64,000 nt of DNA from Symsagittifera roscoffensis (taxonomy: Eukaryota > Xenacoelomorpha > Acoela > Convolutidae). Positions 58,601-64,000 of this stretch are shown here, piece after piece. The notes below the pieces were generated by a model that searched no databases, was not told the origin of the DNA, and saw only the letters and a program-made list of their open reading frames with translations. The stretch is from contig NC_087064.1 in NCBI RefSeq assembly GCF_963678635.1, forward strand, positions 69,616,123-69,680,122, written 5' to 3'. Both the position numbers and the translations under genes were made by a program. Each line of letters begins with the position of its first letter. The stretch's first letter is position 1.

Positions 58601-60472
58601 TACTTCGCATAATTTATTTTGGTCACGTGTTACAGTACAAGTTGACCGCACGTTCATTTGACGGCTGTTTTCATTTGCTAGCAGGGATTTTTAGGCATTA
58701 TTGAAATTGAAGCTTAAAATAAGGGGGAAAGATTCCCCGATATTTTTCGCTTATGTGAAAGCTTATTCCACTATTGTGTTGTTTCTTTCAAGAGCTCGAT
58801 TAAGGAAAACTTAGTAAAAGCCTCAAGTACTGAATGTGCTACAAATCAACTCAAATATTCATGTTGAAACATTGGAAAAACAAAAGATGGAAAAATAAAT
58901 AAATTTGAAAAATTTGCGTAAGATCGAGTAAAAACCCATATTTGTGAAAACAATTTTGGATCTAAAAGGAATATCCCGCGTTAAAATATCCCGCGAACAA
59001 CAACAAATTTCACAGTTCAACAGAGGTTAATCAAAAACAAGTTCAAATGAAACAGCTTCAAAAAATGTTCAGTTAGGCGATGGGTCTGTGAATCGAAAGT
59101 GCCTAGTGCCTCCACTTAGCTTGCGAGAGCATTTAGCTCCGTTTCGCTTTGAGTACTTTAGACTCATTATACGAAATGTTGTCAACAAGAGAGGAGTGAC
59201 TTGTTTTAGTTTCACTCTCTTATTATGTTCGTATGGCGAAGAAAAGCTAAGAGGTGTAGAGCAGGAGGCACTCACATTGATGAACAGCTCAGAACAGATT
59301 GAGCACTGCAGTTCACTCTCCAACATCTCCAGGCACTGCTTCACTTTAGCCTTCTCCTCTGTCAACTGGGAATCCCGGGTCCGCAGCTCACTAGTCAGGG
59401 ACTCTTCCCGCGCCTCCAGGGACTCCAACTCGTTTTTCAGTCTGGACTCTACCTGGACTAGGTGTCTGTCGTACTCGGCACACACCTCCTCTCGCACCCG
59501 TACCCTCATCGCGGCCAAATCATCGTTCTAAATAAATACAACTTAGGACATTCGCATTTAACTTTGTTAGACTCGAAGCGGATTATCGTCGCTTCATTGC
59601 TGTGATTTTCAACTTCATTTTCATCGCTATTTGAGGTCATATTTTCGTAGAAAGATCTTTATAACTTCGGAGACATAATTGATCTCAAAACAGAACAAAT
59701 AAAAAGAAGACAGCGACTGTATCGTTTATCATGATACGAAGAACTTTCGGTTTATACTTGGATCTTCATTGCGGTTGGCGATTTATATCGAAGTATTTTC
59801 GCAAAAAAAATCTTGATATGAAACCAAGCATTGCCAATTCACTTTAATAGAATGTTTAGTCAATAAACATACAGTGGGTTTGACTTGTATTCCATCTCCT
59901 CCGCTCTTATCTCCTCCCACTCCTTCGTGCTTCTCAGTTAATGTTTCTTGTTTCTCTTCTATCGGCTGAGGAGTTTGTTGTCTTCTCTTCAGCTCCAGTA
60001 TCCAGTCTTCTAGTAAATTCTCTCTCTCCTTCTTCAACTTATTAGCTACCAGTTGACTCAGAGTCCGGTTGGTTCCCCCGCCGCTTGTACTGCTACTGGT
60101 CCCTACTAATACTGTGGACCCACAAGGTGGCGCCCAGTCGCAATTGATCTCATAGCCCGGAGACATTTGCCATATTGGGGAACTAGGAACGGTCTGGGAA
60201 GTCCTCAACTTCTTGCTAGGTCTATCTCTCTCCCTCTCTCTCCACGCTTCTAGCGCTGCACTAGGACTAATTTGACCTCCGAATTTACTTCTCAACAATC
60301 GTCCTTGTATGTCATCGCTCTCAGATTGTAGCTTATGTTTCATTCCGCAATGTGTGTTGGAGCTTGTGATGTCTTGCATGACGCTGGAGCTACATGTGGC
60401 TTCCATGGTCACTTTTTTTGGATGGAAGGAAATACTTGATGCACTTGGACTCGCGATCCTAAAACCATACAT
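31187..60472 (-). CDS. RNF8: RNF8-like RING-type E3 ubiquitin ligase (gene span; exons 60,472-59,873, 59,527-59,276, 33,406-33,193, 31,685-31,187)
   Basis: Four exons with compatible phases and consensus sites encode a Ser/Thr-rich region, a long coiled coil, a C3HC4 RING and a Gly/Ser-rich tail. The RING (ELQCSICSELFIN, then AVTLGCAHSFCEFCIDSW and CPICRATV) and the segment after it (SLVLDQYIERVVATL) match RNF8, which ubiquitinates chromatin at DNA breaks. An intron of 25.9 kb splits the RING between FIN and AVTL, the place where RNF8 reads YFIE-AVTL. The N-terminal FHA domain of RNF8 is not found in the window; it may lie beyond the right edge or be absent. The tail exon ends at a perfect donor, so a further exon is missing. 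The seven-TM receptor gene lies inside the big intron on the other strand. Family call is strong, orthology to RNF8 rather than CHFR-like proteins fairly so. Confidence 0.8.
31686..33192. other. Intron of the RNF8-like gene
   Basis: No ORF of note. Contains a tRNA-like sequence (32,215-32,292, minus strand) and a degenerate repeat pair near 32,390-32,470 and 32,530-32,590 (both include AATCGCTGCAGCT). Confidence 0.5.
32215..32292 (-). repeat. tRNA-like sequence with intact T arm
   Basis: On the minus strand, GCTGGTTCGAATCCAGT forms a full T arm with the canonical TTCGAAT loop. The 5' half is degenerate and no acceptor stem forms, so this is a tRNA-derived repeat and not a functional tRNA. 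Confidence 0.5.
33193..33406 (-). CDS. RNF8: RNF8-like gene, second RING half exon
   Basis: Acceptor GTTTAG|GCT, donor AAAG|GTCAGT (phase 1). Supplies the remaining zinc ligands of the RING in CAHSFCEFC and CPIC, then VLDQYIERVVATLDPDL as in RNF8. Confidence 0.9.
34345..34397 (+). CDS. Receptor exon 1 (start codon, N-terminus)
   Basis: ATG in the context CAAAATG, 17 codons plus 2 nt, donor CTACA|GTAAGT. The phase (2) fits the acceptor at 36,244. An Asn-Ser-Thr glycosylation site suits an extracellular N-terminus. Confidence 0.6.
34345..46610 (+). CDS. Seven-transmembrane receptor, cAMP-receptor/GPR157-like (gene span; nine exons)
   Basis: Exons: 34,345-34,397; 36,245-36,467 (end uncertain); 36,807-37,057; 40,769-40,894; 41,239-41,529; 42,331-42,389; 42,466-42,545; 45,673-45,865; 46,530-46,610. 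Phases agree at all junctions but exon 2/3. The product has a short N-terminus with an N-glycosylation site (MNST), TM1 (FMCVALASLLGNWCVLLSN), TM2, a disulfide pair (PQAC before TM3; GACW in extracellular loop 2), TM3-TM7 and a basic Ser-rich tail. There is no DRY or NPxxY; TM7 reads LTGLVNVLLFVVG, more like GPR157/cAMP-receptor-type receptors than class A. Ligand unknown. The gene lies antisense within the largest RNF8-like intron. A polyadenylation signal follows the stop by 59 bp. Confidence 0.75.
34660..35760 (+). repeat. Three tandem copies of a ~365-bp unit
   Basis: The landmark AGATCAAATCTTCAACCGTT recurs at 34,699, 35,061 and 35,432, with flanking sequence conserved. It lies in receptor intron 1. 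No coding function is seen. Confidence 0.85.
36156..36226 (-). repeat. tRNA-derived sequence next to receptor exon 2
   Basis: On the minus strand, TGGAGTAGTGCTAG (A-box-like) and GGTTTGAGTCC (B-box-like) with spacing as at 14,602. It ends 18 bp before the exon 2 acceptor. Confidence 0.55.
36245..36467 (+). CDS. Receptor exon 2 (TM1 and start of TM2)
   Basis: Acceptor CATTATTTAG|A. Encodes a polar segment, TM1 and the start of TM2 (TTSLICICD). The 3' end is not settled: a donor at 36,468 (TCA|GTCGTC) is weak and gives phase 0, while exon 3 needs phase 2. A micro-exon or unusual donor is possible. Confidence 0.6.
36807..37057 (+). CDS. Receptor exon 3 (end of TM2, loop, TM3, TM4)
   Basis: Acceptor TGTTTTAG|C. 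Encodes YLWGLCIVYFW, an extracellular loop ending in PQAC, TM3 and TM4 (VLPWLIATS). Several overlapping GTGAGT donors occur at 37,054-37,062; the one leaving phase 1 (after 37,057) fits exon 4. Confidence 0.75.
37071..37220 (+). repeat. Truncated relative of the GGAATCC palindrome element
   Basis: Contains GCGGATTCCGCAAC, GGATTCCAGAG and the full 17-bp right terminal repeat TGCACAGTTTGGCCTCG (37,204-37,220), but no left terminal repeat. It sits 14 bp inside receptor intron 3. Confidence 0.65.
37491..37828 (+). repeat. 113-bp unit repeated three times
   Basis: Units begin with CTTCACAAGAAATC at 37,491, 37,604 and 37,716. They are nearly identical and differ mainly in the length of an A run. 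The ORFs over it are repeat translations. Confidence 0.92.
38012..38523 (+). repeat. Family A repeat, intact-looking copy
   Basis: Left end with the palindrome TCAGGGCGAAGCCCTGA (38,028-38,044) and GTTCCGACT, right end CGAAAGTCGGAAC. The inverted GTTCCGACT/AGTCGGAAC ends suggest a MITE-like element of about 0.5 kb. Confidence 0.75.
38524..40567. other. Receptor intron 3, repeat-rich part
   Basis: No gene supported. 39,790-39,930 is a copy of the ~230-bp unit found at 44.2-44.8 kb. A hairpin lies at 40,008-40,053 (CATCCTCTCCCC facing GGGGAGGGAGGATG). Confidence 0.45.
40568..40742. mobile_element. MITE with ~20-bp TIRs and a 9-bp target-site duplication
   Basis: GATCTACTTAACAATCTCCC (40,570-40,589) is exactly complementary to 40,723-40,742. 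AGATTCAAT flanks both sides (40,559-40,567 and 40,743-40,751). It has no ORF. Its right end lies 26 bp before receptor exon 4. Confidence 0.85.
40769..40894 (+). CDS. Receptor exon 4 (extracellular loop 2, start of TM5)
   Basis: Acceptor TGTTGTAG|CC. Encodes CDGLYGIDRHSNAGACWV, a typical second extracellular loop, and the start of TM5. The exon end that joins exon 5 in phase is ACAG|GCTAGT, i.e. a GC-AG intron. Confidence 0.65.
41239..41529 (+). CDS. Receptor exon 5 (TM5, intracellular loop 3, TM6)
   Basis: Acceptor CATGTTTCAG|GA, donor TTCG|GTAGAT. Encodes TM5 (LTILICYSIMLFKLI), a Gly/His-rich loop and TM6 (LIYLPPLFFLCCLPMIIRI). An alternative upstream acceptor at 41,182 would add 18 codons but breaks the phase. 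Confidence 0.8.
42331..42389 (+). CDS. Receptor exon 6 (third extracellular loop, start of TM7)
   Basis: Acceptor ATTTTCAG|GT, donor AAT|GTACGT. Short exon in phase with both neighbours; encodes ENGNWSRSYYKILYVAN. Confidence 0.75.
42466..42545 (+). CDS. Receptor exon 7 (TM7)
   Basis: Acceptor CCAATTTCAG|GG, donor TGCAG|GTACTT, phase 2. Encodes the TM7 core NNLTGLVNVLLFVVG and the start of the tail. Confidence 0.75.
44150..44830 (+). repeat. Three tandem copies of a ~230-bp unit
   Basis: ACTGGATCAATAG recurs at about 44,199, 44,433 and 44,663, each followed by GAAGTCGATCACGTTTTT-like sequence. Single dispersed copies occur at about 35,820-35,980 and 39,790-39,930. Confidence 0.8.
45355..45370. 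repeat. Perfect 16-bp palindrome
   Basis: CATCTCGTACGAGATG, next to short GAGATAGCTAC/GAGAGTAGCTA repeats at 45,313-45,350. No known function. Confidence 0.6.
45673..45865 (+). CDS. Receptor exon 8 (cytoplasmic tail)
   Basis: Acceptor CAATCATAG|GT, donor TGTCAG|GTGGGT. Encodes a Ser/Thr/Pro-rich tail with basic clusters, possible phosphorylation sites. Confidence 0.75.
46530..46610 (+). CDS. Receptor exon 9 (C-terminus and stop)
   Basis: Acceptor TTAATTTCAG|AG. Encodes an arginine-rich end (RRRRSRTRQQ) and stops with TGA at 46,608-46,610. Confidence 0.7.
   Translation, partial: RRRRSRTRQQSVRNFWNNRIPFEPLR
46669..46674 (+). terminator. Polyadenylation signal of the receptor gene
   Basis: AATAAA 59 bp after the stop codon. 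Confidence 0.6.
46675..47949. other. Gene-free stretch with a family C copy
   Basis: 47,070-47,760 is a diverged copy of the family C repeat at 19,660-20,700. A 58-bp direct duplication occurs at 47,460-47,575. No gene is supported. Confidence 0.5.
47950..49115 (+). repeat. 1.16-kb tandem duplication, copy A
   Basis: Matches 49,133-50,286 with visible divergence (several percent) and small indels. Near its end an open stretch (48,924-49,119) reads GPLQDKTGKILRQNNANIVNS, reminiscent of the linker before the reverse transcriptase in LINEs. Its middle resembles the interior of family A. Confidence 0.85.
49133..50286 (+). repeat. 1.16-kb tandem duplication, copy B
   Basis: Second copy. The same open stretch is kept in frame (50,094-50,309) with conservative changes. 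A 17-bp piece of the unit start is repeated at the joint (49,116). Confidence 0.85.
50390..50753 (+). repeat. Family A repeat, shortened copy
   Basis: Begins ACTGCTCGTATCAGGGCGAAGCCCTG and ends TTCCGTTACGAAAGTCGGAAC with a terminal hairpin. About 150 bp shorter than the 38-kb copy. Confidence 0.75.
51140..51845 (+). repeat. 76-bp satellite, about nine copies
   Basis: Units contain AACAGTTCTAGAACTAAAAA and TACTAACACATGTATACACC; CATGTATA recurs every 75-77 bp from 51,178 to 51,785. TTCTAGAA and TTCGAGAA alternate between units. Confidence 0.92.
51846..53340 (+). repeat. AAAT-rich array with a ~305-bp higher-order period
   Basis: Mostly AAATA/AAATAC repeats, but AGCAAAACTAAATG recurs at 51,951, 52,253, 52,558, 52,863 and 53,164, each unit also carrying an AGACCCATAATAT landmark. 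The Tyr/Ile/Phe-rich ORFs on the minus strand are repeat translations. Confidence 0.93.
53341..55992. other. Gene-free stretch
   Basis: No ORF with support. A 22-bp direct repeat of TTTTTGATACGCATGAAAGTC occurs near 54,134 and 54,156. Otherwise unremarkable AT-rich DNA. Confidence 0.45.
55993..58170 (-). repeat. Three tandem units (~780 bp), each carrying a reversed family A element
   Basis: The family A hairpin and ends occur reversed at 55,993-56,520, 56,825-57,302 and 57,595-58,018. The spacers between them (CTGCTCGTTTAAT..., 56,686-56,815 and 57,466-57,595) are also repeats of each other. The third unit is truncated and diverged. Confidence 0.75.
58171..59275. other. RNF8-like intron, exon-proximal part
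   Basis: No gene supported and no clear repeat. Confidence 0.4.
59276..59527 (-). CDS. RNF8: RNF8-like gene, coiled-coil and first RING half exon
   Basis: 84 codons, phase 0 at both ends, acceptor TTTATTTAG|AAC and donor AAT|GTGAGT. Encodes a Glu/Arg/Leu-rich coiled coil and the first RING cysteines (CSIC). Confidence 0.85.
59873..60472 (-). CDS. RNF8: RNF8-like gene, first exon seen
   Basis: Encodes a Ser/Pro-rich, charged region ending in a helical ANKLKKERENLLEDWILEL stretch. It starts either at ATG 60,472, which has an in-frame stop two codons upstream, or at an acceptor (GGTTTTAG|G) giving 60,458. It ends at donor ACT|GTATGT in phase 0. If the ATG is real the protein has no FHA domain. 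Confidence 0.7.
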
Positions 60473-63400
60473 GTTTTATACGGTGTCTCAAATTCTGTTG
60501 ACGGAAGTGGAGGCTGAAAACTGAAGAAATTGTTTTCCAATTGCTATAAAAATCAAATACCTACAACATAAGGAGGATTCGTGATATTCGGGAGGCTCCA
60601 TTTATTTTCTCATAACCAATAGATAGAACCGAGGAAAAAACGTTGGTCAAATATAGAGATGCAAAAGTTCCCTGATATACTGAAACACTTTGTTAAAACT
60701 TTAGACCCAAACAACTTGCATATCCTAGGAGTAATTAGGCACTAAGAAAAACACCTCTCCAACATTTGCTATAAATTCTCATTAAAAAAAATTACCAAAT
60801 ACTGAATGCAAAAAAGAACTTGCAGAAAAACCAAAAAACCTCTCAAAGTTAACTTTTAAAAAACCCAAAAACAACAAGCTTATCAAATATGAAATTGAAA
60901 CACAACGTTCTGATAGCTGGATAACAGCAAAAATAGAACAAAAAAATAAAGAAAACTGCAAAAAATCACGATTTGTTGAAAAAAATTGCTTATATATGGA
61001 AACGACACGCTATGCCATCAACTTGAATCGATTTGAAAAAAATTGATCAGTGCTAAGCACAGCAAACCTGTTTCAACGCATTTATAGATTTTACAAAAAA
61101 TCAGAAAACATGCATCCCAAAAAAAATGAAAAGTTGAAGCCAAATTTTTAATATTTAATTTTTTTTCTTTTCTAACAGAAAGTGCACAAATCATCAGGAG
61201 GCAGCACACATGCTTACTAATCAGTCATTAGCAGAGATTTAAAAAAATCTTCTCAAACAAATACTGTAAGCTCAGGTTGCGGAACAAAAAAAATGACGAG
61301 CCACAAGAGATATCTCAAAAATAGGGTTCGTTCATTATTTATTCATTTTTATGCATTGCACGAAAAATTTCAGTACTCATCGAATTGTTAAAACAATTAA
61401 CTGAATTAAATCTTGCATCGCATACGGGATCTATAAATTTGTGGCAACGAGTTTTTGATGGAAGTTTTTAGTAGTCAGAACTTCAAGTGTATTCTTTTTT
61501 GTTTGCTCATGAATACACCGATCGATAGGCAGCAAACTGGCATTTTTAATGTTTTTCCACGATGTGCTTATTTTGAGTTCTTTGAACAAAAATTGAAAGC
61601 TCCCCTTCTTGAAAGCGAAATTAATGCACAGAGGCGAGGCGGAGCTTCGCACCACCTGTGAGACAACACAATCATTAAAAAAAATGAAAAAAAAAACTTG
61701 AAAAACTAATGTGAATCGAAATTTTCGTATGTCTCGATGAACTACATCTGGGGCGCAACTAAAGCAGATGGTACTTAATAGATTTTTTTTTAAAAATTTG
61801 TTATACTGATGCGGTTAACTGAATTTCTCACATTGAATTGGTTATACTGACGAAATGCGTAATTTCAAAAATTGGATTTTGCAAAAAACAAGTTGTTTCT
61901 CTCCAAAAATAAGCGAGAAGAGGGATACTTTTGAGACTTCGGAATTTTCACAAAAACATAACAGTTCTTACAAAAGTTACGGCGTAGGCACTTCTGCAGG
62001 AAAAATTTACGCAACCGATTCTTTCGGTTGAACTTTTCATCTCAGATTGGTTAGGGTAGTTTTTGGGAAAATCCAGTAAGTTTGTAAAAACGGTCAAAAT
62101 TCAAAAAATTAACATACCAAAAGCCGTTTTACGGCTGAAAGCAGGTAGAGTAATTTTCCAGTGAAGGAAAAAAATTTTTTTTAAAACTTTGGTTTGGCAG
62201 GGTAGTTCGAGAACAGTTTAAAAAACTGTCAAAACATCAAAATTTTGATTTTTCCGAATGCCATAATTTTTTGTGTCAAAAAAAATTGGGCATGAGTGCG
62301 TATGCGACAGAGCTTCTCATAACTCGTTCTTTGGATTGAACCCAAACCTCAGATAGGGTAGGGTAATTTTAAGTACAATTCATAAATTCATAAAAACTGA
62401 TTTTCTGAGTACGCTAATTTTTGTGTTAAAAAAATTGTTAGTGGCCGCTAATGCAAAAGAGCCTCCACTATCTGTTATCTCCATATCAAAAAATTCAAAA
62501 AACGGTCAAACAAAATCAAAAATTTCTAAATTCCGAGGGCCATAATTTAGTTTGTAAAAAAAGTTTGAACGTAGCCGCTTATGGAGAGGACATTTTCAAA
62601 TCCATTCTATTCATTGAAACGAAAATCTAAGATTTGTAGGCAGTTTTTGAGAAAACGAAAAAAACCAAAACTATCGGTCAAATATTCCCCCCACAGACCC
62701 GCAGGCTGTAGACAAAAGGGTAAAGCAAAAAGAGACCAGCGTGTAGACGGCCTTTCTATGAATACATCTTTATTGAAAATCGGTAGAAAGGTTTCTTGGA
62801 AAAAAAAGTGATGAAATTATCGAAAGCGTCTCAAAAAAATCCCAATCCCATACATTTTCATAATACCTGTTTTTATCAAACAGGAAGGAAGTCAAGGCAA
62901 TTATACCAAGCAAGACATTTGAAATTCAAATTAGCAACTGAACAAGATTTACGAAGCCGAAACAAGGCCGAACATTTTTCAGCAGACCGCAATGAGCTAA
63001 AAAAAATGATTTTGTAAACAAAACTTTTAAAAGTTTCAAGTCCCCCTGAAACTACCCTGTAGTGAATAGTACCCACCCAGTAGTTAAATTTTAGTTTTCA
63101 TGAAATTCAGCGAGTCAGCTGCATAGCAACATCATAAATGATTTAAATGACTTTGTTTAACTAGTTGCTAGTCCAAAACTTAGTCAGCGGAAAGTTTCAG
63201 CAGAAATTTGGTGGCCGTGGCAGGGCTTTAGCCACGGTCTCTTGCCGTCCAAAGTATGGGCGTCACCTTTGCACCAACTTATGTGAACAAATAGCTTGAA
63301 CTTGAATACCACATTTCGAACGACAGACCTTTGGACGGTAAGAAAAATGTTTTCTGGAAACAAAAGTCTGGTTACCCGATTACAAGACACTTGCTCTACC

Positions 63401-64000
63401 ATATTGAAAAATTTATTACCAATTGTTTGGCACCGATTTCCTACCATTTTAAATAAACGGCGAAGTAGAAATTGATAATGACGCTACCATAAATCGCGTA
63501 CTCACCTCAATTTCTAATACTTCGTTAATCCGAGAATTAGGAGAACGCAAACATTATTTGTTCATCTGAAAGCAAAATTAATATTTAAACTCAGTTGCTT
63601 GACAATCCAAAGCAACTATTTTAGTGCACAGTTCGACGGTATGTACCACCAGACGTTTTATCTTTAATTTAATAACCGAATTTTATTCAAATATCCAAAT
63701 AAAAAATAGATTAAACATCAGCACAATTTTTGGATTGACAAAACCGCATGAAACAAAGGAAAACAAAGAAACAACATATTTTGGTTCATTTTTTCGATGA
63801 CTTCATAATTTCGGATAAATCAATCAGATGGTAAAAATTTCCCTGTGAGGCTAGAATCCAGGGCTCCTTCGAATGACTAACAACAGATGTAACAGCTGCT
63901 GTTTCCTGAAACGCAAACTCAAAGCTATAAATCCATGTTCACTTTCAGTTTAACTTTATTTCTATTGTTCGAATGTATTTGAAAGCTTACTTGTTTAATT
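60473..64000. other. Right flank without supported genes
   Basis: 61,980-62,580 has degenerate repeats around GGGTAGGGTAATTTT and AAACGGTCAAA. A hairpin CCGTGGC...GCCACGG lies at about 63,212-63,236, and inverted CCGTCCAAAG/CTTTGGACGG lie near 63,246 and 63,330. FHA-domain exons of the RNF8-like gene were sought on the minus strand and not found. Confidence 0.45.

Noticed and set aside
63184-63447. 87-codon minus-strand ORF as an FHA-domain exon of the RNF8-like gene
   Set aside because: Lacks the FHA pattern (GR, then SRxH, then NG) and has no suitable splice sites in phase.
63490-63540. Good minus-strand donor GAG|GTGAGT as the end of an upstream RNF8-like exon
   Set aside because: The frame that would fit is closed by a stop just after the only nearby acceptor.

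Overview
The window is AT-rich DNA from an animal, probably an invertebrate. It carries host genes split by spliceosomal introns, long repeat-filled introns, and a densely coding virus-like transposon. The species cannot be named from the sequence.

Left block (1 to about 14.1 kb): a Polinton/Maverick element of the adintovirus-like kind, cut by the left edge of the window. It encodes a protein-primed family B DNA polymerase (N-terminal part only, with an intron), an adenovirus-type cysteine protease, a double-jelly-roll major capsid protein, a small basic pX-like virion protein, a penton-type minor capsid protein, a retroviral-type integrase, a FtsK/HerA-type packaging ATPase, a small membrane protein, a DEDD-exonuclease-like protein and several orphans. 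From 13.9 down to 5.8 kb the genes lie head to tail on the minus strand, with ATGA or TAATG junctions and short overlaps, and all are open. Between the polymerase and this cluster is a 3.6-kb segment bounded by inverted copies of a sequence of about 110 bp. It holds two plus-strand genes (a PC4-like protein and a protein with a possible HUH motif) and one minus-strand gene with a nuclear localisation signal.

Middle block (14.1 to 31 kb): gene-free repeat DNA. It includes a palindromic MITE, tRNA-derived sequence, and a 7.24-kb segment present twice in tandem (15,415-22,650 and 22,663-29,899) at roughly 99.8 % identity by eye. Each copy carries a 0.67-kb element with 17-bp terminal inverted repeats, filled with GGAATCC-centred palindromes.

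Right block (31 to 60.5 kb): an RNF8-like RING E3 ubiquitin ligase on the minus strand (four exons seen, 31,187-60,472). A 25.9-kb intron splits its RING finger. Inside that intron, on the opposite strand, is a nine-exon seven-transmembrane receptor gene (34,345-46,610) of the cAMP-receptor/GPR157-like type. The intron also contains tandem and dispersed repeats: a MITE with target-site duplication beside a receptor exon, a 1.16-kb tandem duplication, a 76-bp satellite, an AAAT array with a 305-bp higher-order period, and several copies of a hairpin-bearing repeat family. From 60.5 kb to the right edge no gene is supported.
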